NCBI GenBank assembly: GCA_963830385.1
Contig: CAWHMD010000007.1
Span: 71,270 to 135,269 of the forward strand
Direction: 5' to 3'
Source of the DNA: Bog-532 sp963830385
GTDB taxonomy: Bacteria; Actinomycetota; Actinomycetes; Streptosporangiales; Streptosporangiaceae
DNA: 64,000 nucleotides
Positions 33,747 through 44,828 of the stretch are shown in pieces (position 1 is the stretch's first letter; each line of letters begins with the position of its first letter). The notes beneath the pieces are model-generated. The model was given only the letters and a program-made list of their open reading frames with translations, was not told where the DNA came from and searched no databases. Position numbers and translations under genes: made by a program.

Positions 33747-33868
33747 AAAAGCCGCCCTGTCCCGGGCCGGGCGTGAGCCGCCACCGTGGGCAGTGACCGG
33801 CCCGCCCGGACGGCTGGCTGGTCGCTCACGACGGCGGCACGGTGCCGCCAGATCGCAGGAGGATCGTG

Positions 33869-34429
33869 ATGAGTCAAGGTGGAAGCGTGACCCTGGTCGG
33901 CTTCGTCGCTACCGAGCCCAAGGTGCGTTACGTCAACAGCGGTCTCCCGGTCGCGAACATGCGCGTCGGGTCGACCACCCGCAAGCTCGACCAGGAGACA
34001 GGACAGTGGCGGGACGGTGAGACCAGCTTCTACTCCGTCACCTGCTGGCGGACCCTGGCCCGGAACGCGGCCACGTGCCTGCACAAGGGCGAGCCGGTCA
34101 TCGTGGCCGGCAAGATGCGGATCAACCAGTGGCAGGACCGGGCCGGGACGCAGCGGTCGGAGTTCGTGGTCGATGCCGAGACGATCGGCTTCGATCTGAC
34201 CCGCGGGGTGGCGCAGTTCAGCCGCCTCAAGCGCTCGCCCGACGACGGCCTCAACTTCGGTGAGGCCATCCGCTCCGGGCTGGCGGACGAGTCACTGCCC
34301 GGCTTCGCCGCGCCCGATGGCACGGACGAAGACCAGGCGGCCCTGGCCGGTAAGTTGTTCGACGAGCCCGCCATCGCCGAGCTCGATCAGGAACTGAATG
34401 CGTCAGCGGCGGAGCCGGTGGCCGGTTAA
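33869..34429 (+). CDS. ssb: Single-stranded DNA-binding protein paralogue
   Basis: The 186-residue protein has an N-terminal OB fold: VTLVGFVATEPKVRYVNSGLPVANMRV, TSFYSVTCWRTLARNAATCLHKGEPVIVAGKMRINQW (by key segments) and EFVVDAETIGFDLTRG. Its C-terminal tail is acidic but does not end in the DDDIPF-type tip of housekeeping SSB. It is therefore probably an accessory SSB (SsbB-like), known in Streptomyces to act in chromosome segregation during sporulation or in recombination. ATG 33869 follows CAGGAGG. The upstream region carries the paired DnaA-box dyad. Confidence 0.88.
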   Translation: MSQGGSVTLVGFVATEPKVRYVNSGLPVANMRVGSTTRKLDQETGQWRDGETSFYSVTCWRTLARNAATCLHKGEPVIVAGKMRINQWQDRAGTQRSEFVVDAETIGFDLTRGVAQFSRLKRSPDDGLNFGEAIRSGLADESLPGFAAPDGTDEDQAALAGKLFDEPAIAELDQELNASAAEPVAG

Positions 34430-34825
34430 CGGCACCGGGCTCAGGACCAGATGACCCCTCGCATGGAACTCACTCTCTTCGTGTAGCCGGCATCCGGCGC
34501 GTCGGGTCGCGTCCGGGGCTTTCGGAAGGCTGTGCGGGGCGGCGTAACGCTCTGCGGGCAACTCGTCCGTCTGCGTAACCGCTCCGCGCGGCCACCAACA
34601 TACAGCTTCGGCCTGCCTGTCACACGCATTGGGGCGGCTGGAGGGCATCCGCTACCGGACTGTGACCTTGCACGAACGCCAGCACGGGCGTCCCGCTTAT
34701 ACGGCACCGTCTTCGAACTGCACATTCTGTTTCTCCTAAGTTACTCAAAGTGATGCGAGACGATTCTTGACCACGTACAGTCGTCATGTCGAACCGATCA
34801 GTGACAGGTCAGATGGGCGAGATGG
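34430..34825. other. Gene-free stretch between ssb and the diguanylate cyclase gene
   Basis: About 395 bases of lower GC than the surroundings. I see no convincing coding frame, tRNA or long repeat. A run with TTTCTCCTAAGTTACTCAAAG near 34728 and the AT-richer 34700-34800 segment probably hold the promoter of the downstream gene, but no clear -35/-10 pair can be assigned. Confidence 0.5.
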
Positions 34826-36247
34826 ATGTCAGCAGCGGACCAGGTAGTGCCTCAGCAGGTGCCCTCCCGCGGCTTCCTCCGGCGTTTTGGCCGGCCGCGG
34901 AGCTGGCAGCTGTTCGCGCTGCCGCGTCCGCTGGTCTGCTACGTCTTCGCGATTATCGCGGCTGACCTCGGCCTGACCGGCTGGACGATCGCCGTGACCC
35001 CGGTCCGGGGCGGTGATCTGGCGCTGTTCGCGGCCCTGCTCGCCTGTGGCGCTGTCTGCATCGAGGCCACCCGGCGGCTGGGCCAGCCGACCGGTGTGTC
35101 GCGCGACCTGCTGTCGGCCTGGTGGCTGCCGATCGCTTTGCTCCTGCCGCCGGTCTACGCGCAGCTGGCGCCGATCGTGCTCGGCTCGCTGCTGTACCTG
35201 CGGGTGCGGCGGACCCCGGCCTACCGGCGGTTGTTCAGCTCGTCGGCGCTGGGGCTGGCCGGAGCGTCGGCCTCGTGCACGTTCCGGCACCTGGGCCCGA
35301 CCGCAGCGGCGGCCCAGTCGGTGCCCTGGCTCGCCCACCCGGAGGCACACGCCTGGTTCCTGCGGCCCACCGCGGTGCTGGCCGCGCTGGGCAGCGCGGC
35401 CTTGTTCAACGTGCTCAACACCGCCATCGTCGCGGTCGCCGCGCACGCCGCCCAGCCGGAGACCCGCTGGGCCGAGGTGCTCTGGGACCGTGAGAGCCTG
35501 CTGCTGGACCTGACCGAGATCTGCGTCGGCGTGATGGTGGTGGTCTGCTGCGCGCTGAGCCCGCTGCTGCTGCTGGTGGCGCTGCCGCCGGTGATCGTGC
35601 TGCAGCGCAGCCTGATGCACCAGCAGCTGCAGGCCGCCGCCCGTACCGACGCCAAGACCGGCCTGCTCAACGCGACCGCCTGGCAGCGGGAGGCCGACAC
35701 CGAGATCGCCCGGGCGCAGCGGGCGGGAGAGACCCTCGCCCTCCTGCTGGCCGACGTCGACCACTTCAAGCGGGTCAACGACACCTACGGGCACCTGGCC
35801 GGTGACGAGGTGCTGCGCGGGCTCGCCACCGAGCTGCGCCAGCAGGTGCGGGGCTCGGACGTGGTGGGCCGGTTCGGCGGCGAGGAGTTCGTGGTGCTGC
35901 TGCCGCGGGCCGACGCCGACGAGGCGTGCAAGATCGCCGAGCGGCTCCGGCACCGGGCCAGCGTGATGGGTGTGTACGCCGACGGCGTAGCCCTCGACGT
36001 GACGATCTCGATCGGGCTGGCGGTGCTCGGCACCCACGGCCAGGACCTGTTCGAGCTGCTGGCCGCGGCCGACCTTGCCCTCTACCGGGCCAAGGCCGAG
36101 GGCCGCGACCAGGTCCGGGTGTACGCGCCCGACGACGCCACCCGCCTGGGCCGGCGGGGCGAGCACGCTCCCGGGACGGCCGCCTTAAGCGACCCCGCCC
36201 GCGCCCAGGCCCAGGCCAAGGTAGAGGCTGAGGACCCCGCCGCATGA
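34826..36247 (+). CDS. Membrane diguanylate cyclase (GGDEF domain)
   Basis: The 473-residue protein has about six hydrophobic helices in residues 35-255, then a GGDEF domain (TDAKTGLLNATAWQREAD, LLLADVDHFKRVNDTYGHLAGD). The active-site loop is GGEEF at residues 351-355. The inhibitory site RxxD (RGSD, 342-345) lies five residues before it, so product inhibition by c-di-GMP is expected. It makes c-di-GMP from two GTP at the membrane; no EAL domain follows. The N-terminal membrane domain resembles uncharacterised actinobacterial sensor regions. The C-terminal ~35 residues are Ala/Glu-rich. ATG 34826 is the most likely start. Confidence 0.92.
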   Translation: MSAADQVVPQQVPSRGFLRRFGRPRSWQLFALPRPLVCYVFAIIAADLGLTGWTIAVTPVRGGDLALFAALLACGAVCIEATRRLGQPTGVSRDLLSAWWLPIALLLPPVYAQLAPIVLGSLLYLRVRRTPAYRRLFSSSALGLAGASASCTFRHLGPTAAAAQSVPWLAHPEAHAWFLRPTAVLAALGSAALFNVLNTAIVAVAAHAAQPETRWAEVLWDRESLLLDLTEICVGVMVVVCCALSPLLLLVALPPVIVLQRSLMHQQLQAAARTDAKTGLLNATAWQREADTEIARAQRAGETLALLLADVDHFKRVNDTYGHLAGDEVLRGLATELRQQVRGSDVVGRFGGEEFVVLLPRADADEACKIAERLRHRASVMGVYADGVALDVTISIGLAVLGTHGQDLFELLAAADLALYRAKAEGRDQVRVYAPDDATRLGRRGEHAPGTAALSDPARAQAQAKVEAEDPAA

Positions 36248-36428
36248 GCGCCTTATCCCTTGTGACGACCGCGGCGTTCGCCGCACGTATGCTGGCACCT
36301 GCATGCTTCGCAGCTCCTGTGCCGCTGCGATGGACCGCGAATGCCACGACTTGCCGCCCCCTGACCTTGGCGTGACCGGGCCGGGGAGCGCGGATACGTA
36401 ACCTGTGACCACAGGTGGGATAGGACAA

Positions 36429-38093
<1,665 letters not shown>

Positions 38094-38106
38094 CCCGCTG
38101 ACCACG

Positions 38107-38135
38107 CGAGCCCGGGCCATCTCGGCCCGGGCTCG
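38107..38135. terminator. Bidirectional hairpin between ettA and the globin gene
   Basis: A perfect 12-bp stem CGAGCCCGGGCC / GGCCCGGGCTCG with a five-base loop, lying between two convergent genes. No U-tract is present, which is normal for high-GC actinobacteria. Confidence 0.85.
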
Positions 38136-38151
38136 TCGTCGTTCACGCCGG

Positions 38152-38592
38152 TCAGCGGGGCGTCAGGCCCAGGTCTTGTCCCGCGGGCGGCCCGCTCGGC
38201 CGGTTGAGCAGGCTGTGGGCGGCCATGACCAGGTAGTCCCACAGCATCGCGTCAAGCTCCGGGTCCACCTCCAGCTCGTCCAGCGACGTCCGCATGTGCC
38301 GCAGCCAGGCGTCGCGCGCGGCCTCGTCGATGTCGAAGCGGGCGTGCCGCATCCGCAGCCGGGGATGGCCGCGCAGCTCGTTGTAGGTCTGCGGGCCGCC
38401 CCAGTACTGGATCAGGAACAGCCGGAGGTGGTCCTCGGCCGGCGTGAGGTCCTGGGCCGGATAGACCGCGCGCAGCTCGGGGTCCCCGGCCACCAGTTCG
38501 TAGAAGCGGTGCACCAGGCGGCCGAAGAACTCTTCGCCGCCGACGGCCTCGTAGAAGCTGCGCGGGGCCGGGGCGGCCGGTTCAGTGTCCAT
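38152..38592 (-). CDS. glbO: Group II truncated hemoglobin
   Basis: The 146-residue protein has SFYEAVGGEEFFGRLVHRFYELVAGDPELRAVYP at the N-terminus (by ends), LFLIQYWGGPQTYNELRGHPRLRMRHARFDID with the proximal His in RMRHARF, and WLRHMRTSLDEL, typical of trHbO. It binds O2, NO or peroxide; in mycobacteria GlbO is linked to respiration under low oxygen. ATG 38592 is chosen at the family N-terminus. It is convergent with ettA across a hairpin, and 13 bases downstream of mscS. Confidence 0.92.
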   Translation of the reverse strand: MDTEPAAPAPRSFYEAVGGEEFFGRLVHRFYELVAGDPELRAVYPAQDLTPAEDHLRLFLIQYWGGPQTYNELRGHPRLRMRHARFDIDEAARDAWLRHMRTSLDELEVDPELDAMLWDYLVMAAHSLLNRPSGPPAGQDLGLTPR

Positions 38593-38605
38593 AGCGCCCC
38601 CAAGC

Positions 38606-39943
38606 CTACGGCGACGCCGGCCCGTCCTGGCCCGGACGGTCCTTCGGCTCGATCTCGTCGGAGATGGGATCGTCACCCCCCGCGTGCCCGGTGCGCGACC
38701 GCATCGTGGTCCGGGGCGACTTGGGCCGCCGGGTGTCCTCGCCCACCGCGGCCAGCTGGGCCGCGGTCCGTCCCGGCTGCGGGTCCACCTGGAGATCGAG
38801 CAGGGCCAGGTCGATGGCGGACACCACCCGCTCGCGCAGCTCCCGCCCGACCTCGTACTGCCGCAGCGGCAGGGTCTTGGCCGCCACCCGCATCGTGACC
38901 TGGGTGTCGGTGATGGCTTGCACGCCCCAGACCTCGGGCTTCTCGAGCATGAGCTTGCGCCACCGCCGCTCGTGCCACATCGCGGCCGCGGCCTGCGCCA
39001 TGATCTTCCGCGTGTCCGAAAGGTCCAGCTCGGGCGGGGCCGGCACGTCGACCACGGCCCGGGCCCAGCCCTGGGACTCGTTCCCGACCTTCTCCAGCGC
39101 GCCGTTGCGGATGTGCCAGACCACGCCGTTGATGTCGCGGAGCCGGGTGGTGCGCAGGCTCACCGCCTCCACCGTGCCGGTCGCGTCGCCGATATTGATC
39201 ACGTCGCCCACGCCGTACTGGTCCTCCATCAGCATGAAGATCCCGGCCAGGAAGTCACGGACCAGGTTCTGGGCGCCGAAACCGACCGCGATCCCGACCA
39301 CGCCCGCGCTGGCCAGCACCGGGGCCAGGTTCACGCCCAGATCGCCGAGGCCGATCGCGACGGCGATGGTGAAGATCGTCACCGAGGCGGCGCTGCGCAG
39401 GATCGAGCCTAGCGCGTGCGCCCGCTGGTGCCGTCGCTCCGTGACGGCTTCGGTCACCGCCTCGGAGGCGGTCTCCATGTCATCCGGGTCGGTGGCGCCG
39501 GTCATGGCCGCCTCCGCGCCCGCCAGCACCGCGTCTTCGCGCGCGGATTCCGCCGCCGCCTGCTCGGCGGTGAACTCGGCGTGGGCGCGCTCCAGTTCCC
39601 GAGCCCGGATCGGGTGCCGGAGCCGGGAAAGCCGCCGGCGCGTCCCGCTGCCTTGCCGCAGCCGGTGAGCCAGCGGAGCGTCGGCGGCCCGGACGGTCAC
39701 CCGGTTGATCAGCCGGTGCACCAGCGCCCGGGCCACCAGAGCCAGGAGCACCAGCCAGGCCAGCTTGAGGATCAGGTTGACCGGGCCGGCCAGGTACACG
39801 GCGGTCAGCTTGGCCGCGTTGCCGCTGTGGGAGGCATCCCAGACGATGCGGCAGGCCAGGCCGGGGGCGCGCCCGCAGCTACCGGTGAGGGTGGCGGGCG
39901 GCTGGGACAGGTGGAGGCCCGGATGGTGGGCGTAAGTGAGCAC
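38606..39943 (-). CDS. MscS-type small-conductance mechanosensitive channel
   Basis: The protein has 445 residues from a GTG at 39943 that follows GGAAGGATCT. Hydrophobic helices lie near residues 55-80 and in the core, then the pore helix and beta domain: ASAGVVGIAVGFGAQNLVRDFLAGIFMLMEDQYGVGDVI (by key segments), the Gly/Ala-rich TM3 pattern of MscS. A coiled Ala/Glu-rich region precedes it. The C-terminus is charged. It releases solutes on hypo-osmotic shock. It is divergent from the PLDc_N/SHOCT gene, with a perfect copy of the dyad between them. Confidence 0.9.
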   Translation of the reverse strand: MLTYAHHPGLHLSQPPATLTGSCGRAPGLACRIVWDASHSGNAAKLTAVYLAGPVNLILKLAWLVLLALVARALVHRLINRVTVRAADAPLAHRLRQGSGTRRRLSRLRHPIRARELERAHAEFTAEQAAAESAREDAVLAGAEAAMTGATDPDDMETASEAVTEAVTERRHQRAHALGSILRSAASVTIFTIAVAIGLGDLGVNLAPVLASAGVVGIAVGFGAQNLVRDFLAGIFMLMEDQYGVGDVINIGDATGTVEAVSLRTTRLRDINGVVWHIRNGALEKVGNESQGWARAVVDVPAPPELDLSDTRKIMAQAAAAMWHERRWRKLMLEKPEVWGVQAITDTQVTMRVAAKTLPLRQYEVGRELRERVVSAIDLALLDLQVDPQPGRTAAQLAAVGEDTRRPKSPRTTMRSRTGHAGGDDPISDEIEPKDRPGQDGPASP

Positions 39944-40034
39944 GAGATCCTTCCTGGGACGAGCGCATCCGGCCGGTACCGGGCGCTGGCCGACCTCCCT
40001 ATAGTGGCCGGCCTTCCCTGGGCGGGCGGGTCGT

Positions 40035-40051
40035 TCACCCTCGCTGGGTGA
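40035..40051. promoter_or_regulatory. Shared dyad site, copy 7 (mscS / SHOCT divergent promoter), perfect
   Basis: TCACCC-TCGCT-GGGTGA, a perfect 6-5-6 palindrome. It is centred ~100 bases from the mscS start and ~108 bases from the divergent start at 40151. Confidence 0.7.
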
Positions 40052-40150
40052 GGCTGGCGGTCCGCGGGCGAACAATCATTGAGCTGCATGGCGACCAGCG
40101 CATCGTCGCCATGCGCCACTGTGGCCACCATCAGGTGCCGGGGAGCGAAG

Positions 40151-40558
40151 ATGTCCTATCCGCTGCTGAATATCTTCTGGACCATGTTCGAGTTCTTCGC
40201 CTGGGTTGCGTGGCTGTGGGTCCTGTTCTACGTCATCACGGACATATTCCGCAGCCCCGATCTGTCCGGCGGAGCCAAGGCCGGCTGGTTCGCGTTCGTG
40301 TTTTTCATCCCGCTGATCGGCCTGCTCGTTTACCTGATCGCCCGCGGCGGCACGATGCACACCCGGGCTGAGGAGCGGGCCGAACGCGCGGAGTACCGCC
40401 GCAACTACGTCCCAGCCCACTCGGGGCCGCCCTCCGGTGCTGGCCTGGATTCGTCCGCGACTACCGCGGAGCAGTTGCAGAGCCTGGCCGACGCTCGCGA
40501 CCGCGGGGCCATCTCCGATCAGGAGTTCGAGGTCGAGAAGGCGAAGATTCTCACCTGA
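40151..40558 (+). CDS. Small membrane protein with PLDc_N-like helices and C-terminal SHOCT motif
   Basis: The 135-residue protein has two hydrophobic helices (FEFFAWVAWLWVLFYVITDIF and GWFAFVFFIPLIGLLVYLIA), with RSPDLSGGAKAGW between them, typical of the PLDc_N family. A charged linker follows, then a SHOCT motif at the C-terminus (EQLQSLADARDRGAISDQEFEVEKAKIL). Function is unknown; SHOCT modules are thought to mediate oligomerisation. The ATG 40151 gives the standard N-terminus. It is followed by a hairpin and then the LuxR C gene. Confidence 0.88.
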   Translation: MSYPLLNIFWTMFEFFAWVAWLWVLFYVITDIFRSPDLSGGAKAGWFAFVFFIPLIGLLVYLIARGGTMHTRAEERAERAEYRRNYVPAHSGPPSGAGLDSSATTAEQLQSLADARDRGAISDQEFEVEKAKILT

Positions 40559-40575
40559 GACCAGCCCCGCCCGCC

Positions 40576-40613
40576 AGTGACCACTCGGAGCAGGTGGTCA
40601 CTCACCCGGGTGA
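40576..40613. terminator. Hairpin plus adjacent TCACCC-GGGTGA palindrome
   Basis: A perfect 9-bp stem (AGTGACCAC 40576-40584 / GTGGTCACT 40594-40602) lies 18 bases after the SHOCT gene stop and probably terminates it. Touching it is TCACCCGGGTGA (40602-40613), the shared dyad arms without their five-base spacer. That element is ~133 bases before LuxR C and may be a degenerate operator. Confidence 0.5.
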
Positions 40614-40739
40614 GATTTGCTCTCGAGGGGTGACAAGTTACCTGAAAGAAGCGAGAAAGGTTACTAGGAGCTAGCGAGCCAGCCCGCCCGCCCTGGGGTA
40701 CGCAGGCAGTCACGGCCCAGGGAACAGGGGAACGGCGGG

Positions 40740-43476
40740 ATGAGCCCGGTAGGGGGAACCATTTTGACCACCACTACCGGTACAGGTACTCCGATGGGCT
40801 TCACAAGGCAGGGTCGTGGATCCGAGAGTCCCGTCCTGATGTCCAAGATCACTGCGCCCAGTCTGCCCGGCTGGGCTATCGCACGCCCGCGGCTTGATTA
40901 CCTCCTCGGCACGGGAACGAACGGCCCGCTGACGGTGATCACCGGGCCGCCCGGGGCCGGCAAGTCGATGGCCATCGGGTTGTGGGCCGCCGTCCGCACT
41001 GACCCCGGTACGGTCGCGTGGATCACCCTCGACGAATACGACAACCGGCCGCCGGTTTTCTGGGCCTACGTCGTGGCGGCCCTCCGGCAGGCCAGTATCG
41101 ACCTCCCCGTCACCGTAACGCTGGCGGGCCGGGAGAAAGTCATCAGCCATGAATTTCTCCTGCGGCTCGCGTCCGCGGTCGCCTCGGCGCCGCAGCCAGT
41201 GCTCATGGTCATCGAGGATTTTCACCTGCTGACCGACCCCGGCGTCCTGGATGGTCTTTCCTATCTGCTCAGGAACGCTGCGCCCGCCCTGCGCCTGGTC
41301 ATCTCCTCGCGGACTCAGCTGCCCCTGTCCCTGCACCGGTACCGGCTCAGCGGAGAGCTGACCGAGATCCGCGCCGCGGATCTCGCCTTCGACTCCGCCG
41401 AATCAGCTCTGCTGATGGCGCAGCACGATGTCGCGTTGTCGGCGGAGGCTCTGGCCAGCCTGGTCAGCCGGACGGAGGGCTGGGCGGCCGGGATACGGCT
41501 GGCCGCCATGTCCTTGGACGGGCACCCCGACCCCGAGCAATTCGTCAAGGAACTGTGTGCTGAGGACAGCGCGATCACCGGCTACCTGGTCGAGGAGGTG
41601 CTCAACCCGCAGCCCGATGCCCTGCGCGGTTTTCTCCTGCGCACCAGCATCCTCGACCGCGTCCGGGTTGACCTTGCGGGAGAGCTGTGCGATCTCGACC
41701 CGTTTGAGATGAACCAGCTGTCCACGCTGGCCGAGGCGAACGCCTTCGTGCAGCCGCGGGGCGGCGGCTGGTATCAGTACCACCCGCTGCTGGCCGAGAT
41801 GCTGCTCCTGAAGCTCCGCCACGAATTCCCGGGAGAGGTAGCCGATCTGCACCGGCGCGCCGCCCGCTGGTACCTGCGCCACGGATATCTCACCGAAGCC
41901 GTTCGACACGCCACGGAGGCCAGTGACTGGCCGCTCGCGGCCCGGATGGTGCTGGAAGACTTTGCCGTCCCCTGCCTTATCGACCCGCAAGACCCTCAGT
42001 CGATGGCCATGGCCGCCATCTTCCGCCGCATGCCGAAGGACACAGCTGCCGGTCAGTGGGAGCCATTGCTCGTGACCGCGGCCCTGGGGTTGTCCGGCGG
42101 TGCGGACGAAACCGGAATTGCAGCGCTCGGCCGGGCCGAGGACAGTCTGGAGCTGCTTCCGGCGGAGGACGAAGTTCCGGCCCGGCTGGCCGCCGCCCTG
42201 ATCCGCATGGCTCTGTCCCGCCAGGCCGGCGATCTCGACGCTGCTGTCGCCGCGAGCGTCCAGGCGGACAGATTGCTCAGTGGAATCTCCGGAAGCGTGC
42301 TGGCCGCACACCCAGAGATCCGCCCTCAGGTACTGCTGGCGCGGGGCCTCGTCGAGTTCTGGACGGGCAACGCCGATCAGGCCGCCGCGACCCTCCGGAT
42401 CGGCATCGCCGCCGCCTCGGCTCCGGCCTGCTCGCGCGAACGGGCCGATTGCCGCGGGCAGCTGTCCCTCGTCGAAGCGCTGCAAGGACACCTGAGCTCC
42501 GCTTTGCTGCTCGCCGGCGAGACGGCGGGTACGGCGTCACACCGCGACCCGCCGCTGGAGCCCGCCTCCCCGGCGGCCAGCGCCGCCCGCGCCTGCGTGC
42601 ACCTGGCCCGAGGTGAGCTACGGCAGGCGCATGACCAGCTGGCCGCCGCCAGCGCCGCCCTGCGGGCTCACCCGGACAAGCTGACGTCGGCCGTGGCCAG
42701 CCTCATCGCGGCGGCTTCCTGCCTGGCCGAGGGCCGTGCTGGCGCGGCCCTGAAGCTGATCAGCCGCGCCCGCCAGCAATGGCAGCCGCCGAATTGGCTC
42801 GGGCACAAGCTGACCCTCCTCGAGTCGCAGGCTTGTGCAGCGGCCGGGGACCTGCCGGGCGCCGTTGACGCGGCGGCCCGGGCCGAGTCGCAGGCCGCCT
42901 CCGGCGCAGCGGCCGACCTGGCCTGCGCATGGCTGGCGGCCGGTGATGTTCCCGCCGCCCGGCGTGTTCTGGCCGCCGCGGGCTTCCCGGGAGAGCAGAA
43001 GCCAGTGGGCCTTGAAGGCTGGCTGATCGACGCCCGCCTCGGCTACAAGAGCGGTGACGGTACCCGCGGCCGCCGGTCCCTGGAACGGGCCCTGCAGGCG
43101 GCCGAGGCGGAACAGATCCGGCTGCCCTTCATCCGGGAGCGAGGGTGGCTGCGGGCCGCGCTCCGCCATGATCCTGACCTCGCCCGCCGGTACGGCCATC
43201 TGCTCGAGGAAGATCTGCGGGGTCTCGTCGCCGTCCCGGCCAGGCCGGCCCGGCACCGATGAGCCACCGCCGCCGCTGGTGATCGGCCCGCTCAGCGGGC
43301 GTGAGATTGAAGTTCTCGAACGCCTGTCCGGGATGCTCAGCACGGCCGAGATCGCCACCGAAATGTACATCTCGGTGAACACGGTCAAGACTCATCTCAA
43401 GAGCATCTACCGGAAGCTGTCCGCGAGTCACCGGGGCGAAGCGGTCCGCCGGGCCCGGAAGCTCAACCTCATCTGA
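40740..43476 (+). pseudogene. LAL/MalT-type LuxR regulator C, HTH in a different frame
   Basis: From ATG 40740 the main frame (840 codons) encodes the ATPase (TVITGPPGAGKSMAIGLWAA near residue 65, VLMVIEDFHLL) and the helical region, ending at 43262 just after RRYGHLLEEDLRGLV. It is collinear with regulator B. The LuxR HTH lies one frame over: PPPPLVIGPLSGREIEVLERL, STAEIATEMYISVNTVKTHLKSIYRKL and the end RARKLNLI at 43476. A single shift in about 43205-43260 would give one ~910-residue protein. Alternatively the two parts are separate polypeptides, though no clear ribosome site precedes the HTH. The shift is to the same relative frame as in B. Confidence 0.8.
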
Positions 43477-43497
43477 CTCACTGGTGCTCAGCCCACA

Positions 43498-43514
43498 TCA
43501 CCCGCGATGGGTGG
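43498..43514. promoter_or_regulatory. Shared dyad site, copy 8 (upstream of DUF1269-channel operon)
   Basis: TCACCC-GCGAT-GGGTGG, 6-5-6 with one end mismatch, centred ~70 bases before the DUF1269 start. Confidence 0.65.
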
Positions 43515-43575
43515 CGTGCGGCCGCCCGCGGCTTGATGAAGTAAGGAGGCCGGACCGACCAAAGGAGAGAGCGCC

Positions 43576-44070
43576 ATGTCTGACCTGATCGCGATTGGAT
43601 ACCCCGACGAGGCCACTGCCGAAGCCGCCGCCGATGAAGCACGGCGCCTGGCCCACGACCTCATCATCGAGCCCGACGCAATCGCCGTGATCGTGCGGGA
43701 CGACGACGGAAAGTACCACGTTCACACTCAGCACCATCTGGTCGGTGCCGGAGCGACCTGGGGCATGTTCTGGGGAATGCTGTTCGGGTTCCTGTTCTTC
43801 GTGCCCGTCGTCGGGATCGCGGTCGGGGCCGGCCTCGGCGCCCTCATGGGCAAGGTGAGCAAGTCCGGCATTGACGCCCAGTTCCAGGACCAGGTCCGCG
43901 GCATGCTGAAGCCCGGCACCTCCGCGCTGTTCCTTATGGTGGAGAAGGTCACCCCGGACAAAGCGGTCGCGGCGATGAGCAAGTTCGGCGGCACCGTGCT
44001 GAAGACCTCCCTGTCCAAGGAAGGCGAAAAGGAGCTTCAGGACGCACTGCACGGCGGGAACGCCGCGTAA
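43576..44070 (+). CDS. DUF1269 (TM1631-like small membrane) protein
   Basis: The 164-residue protein has an N-terminal alpha/beta part (DLIAIGYPDEATAEAAADEARRLAHDL), then IAVIVRDDDGKYHVH and a glycine-rich hydrophobic hairpin (GATWGMFWGMLFGFLFFVPVVGIAVGAGLGALMG, by ends). A final alpha/beta part reads ALFLMVEKVTPDKAVAAMSKFGGTVLKTSLSKEGEKEL. This is the DUF1269 layout, with no known activity; it resembles the DUF6325 protein above in overall pattern. ATG 43576 follows AAAGGAGAG. It forms an operon with the K+ channel gene 53 bases downstream and has a dyad upstream. Confidence 0.9.
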   Translation: MSDLIAIGYPDEATAEAAADEARRLAHDLIIEPDAIAVIVRDDDGKYHVHTQHHLVGAGATWGMFWGMLFGFLFFVPVVGIAVGAGLGALMGKVSKSGIDAQFQDQVRGMLKPGTSALFLMVEKVTPDKAVAAMSKFGGTVLKTSLSKEGEKELQDALHGGNAA

Positions 44071-44122
44071 GCGCTTCGCCAGCGCGGCCACCGGTCAGCC
44101 CGGTCACCTGAGACGGAGGGTC

Positions 44123-44815
44123 ATGGCACAGACATCCGCCGACCACCCGGAGGCCGCGGGCGGCAGAGGCCGTACCGGCGGGCGGGAACCCGGCGGCCGG
44201 TACGGCCTTCTCCTGCTGGTGCTGATCTTGACGTATCTGCTGTCGGCCTTCACCAATGGCCGCACCATCATCGATCTCCAGTTCGTGCTGTTCCTGATCC
44301 TCCTGCTCCTGGCCCTCCGAAACTCGCGGGTACGTGGCCGGACGGCCTGGCTGGCCGCGGCCGCTGCGCTGGCTGGCTCGGCGGCGGCCCTCGGAGCAGC
44401 CCTGACCGGTACTCAGGTGGGTGACGGCGTCGCCGCGATCTGGAAGGGGCTGATTCTGCTGCTGGCCGCGATCCTCATCGTCGGCCGCGTACTGGCCCGG
44501 CCCACGGTCACCGTGCAGAGTATTTACGGTGCCCTGAGCGCTTATGTGATCGTCGGCCTGATGTTCGCCGCCTTCTTCGCCGCGATCAGGTACCTCGACG
44601 GCGGAAGCTTCTTCGCCAACGGCCAGCCGGCGAACACTCAGACCTTCCAGTACTTCAGCTTCACCACCCTGACTACTCTGGGTTATGGGGACTTCACCGC
44701 GGCGGTGAACGGCGGCCGCGCCGTCGCCGCTCTGGAGGCGCTGACCGGGCAGGTGTTCCTGGTCACCCTGGTGGCGCGCCTGGTCTCCGCCTACCGGGAG
44801 CCGTCCGCCGGGTAA
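44123..44815 (+). CDS. Two-helix-pore potassium channel protein
   Basis: The 230-residue protein has about five or six hydrophobic helices. The last two flank a pore loop with the K+ selectivity filter TTLTTLGYGDFTAAV. No regulatory RCK domain follows; the protein ends shortly after the inner helix (VAALEALTGQVFLVTLVARLVSAYRE). It would conduct K+ passively. N-terminal ~25 residues are hydrophilic and Gly/Arg-rich. Start at 44123 after GGAGGG. Second gene of the DUF1269 operon. Confidence 0.9.
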   Translation: MAQTSADHPEAAGGRGRTGGREPGGRYGLLLLVLILTYLLSAFTNGRTIIDLQFVLFLILLLLALRNSRVRGRTAWLAAAAALAGSAAALGAALTGTQVGDGVAAIWKGLILLLAAILIVGRVLARPTVTVQSIYGALSAYVIVGLMFAAFFAAIRYLDGGSFFANGQPANTQTFQYFSFTTLTTLGYGDFTAAVNGGRAVAALEALTGQVFLVTLVARLVSAYREPSAG

Positions 44816-44828
44816 GCGCGGGTGACCG

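Noticed and set aside
31055..34084. 1009-codon open frame on the minus strand
   Set aside because: It is antisense to the protease, aldo/keto reductase and ssb genes, has no family motifs and only reflects high GC at third codon positions. Many other long antisense frames were rejected likewise.
43054..43476. Free-standing LuxR HTH protein from 43054
   Set aside because: The first ~70 codons are the out-of-frame shadow of regulator C. Only the HTH part is homologous, so a frameshifted C-terminus fits better.
44097..44120. Possible further dyad site before the K+ channel
   Set aside because: TCACCT...GGAGGGTCA has different spacing and overlaps the ribosome binding site; the gene is already in the DUF1269 operon.
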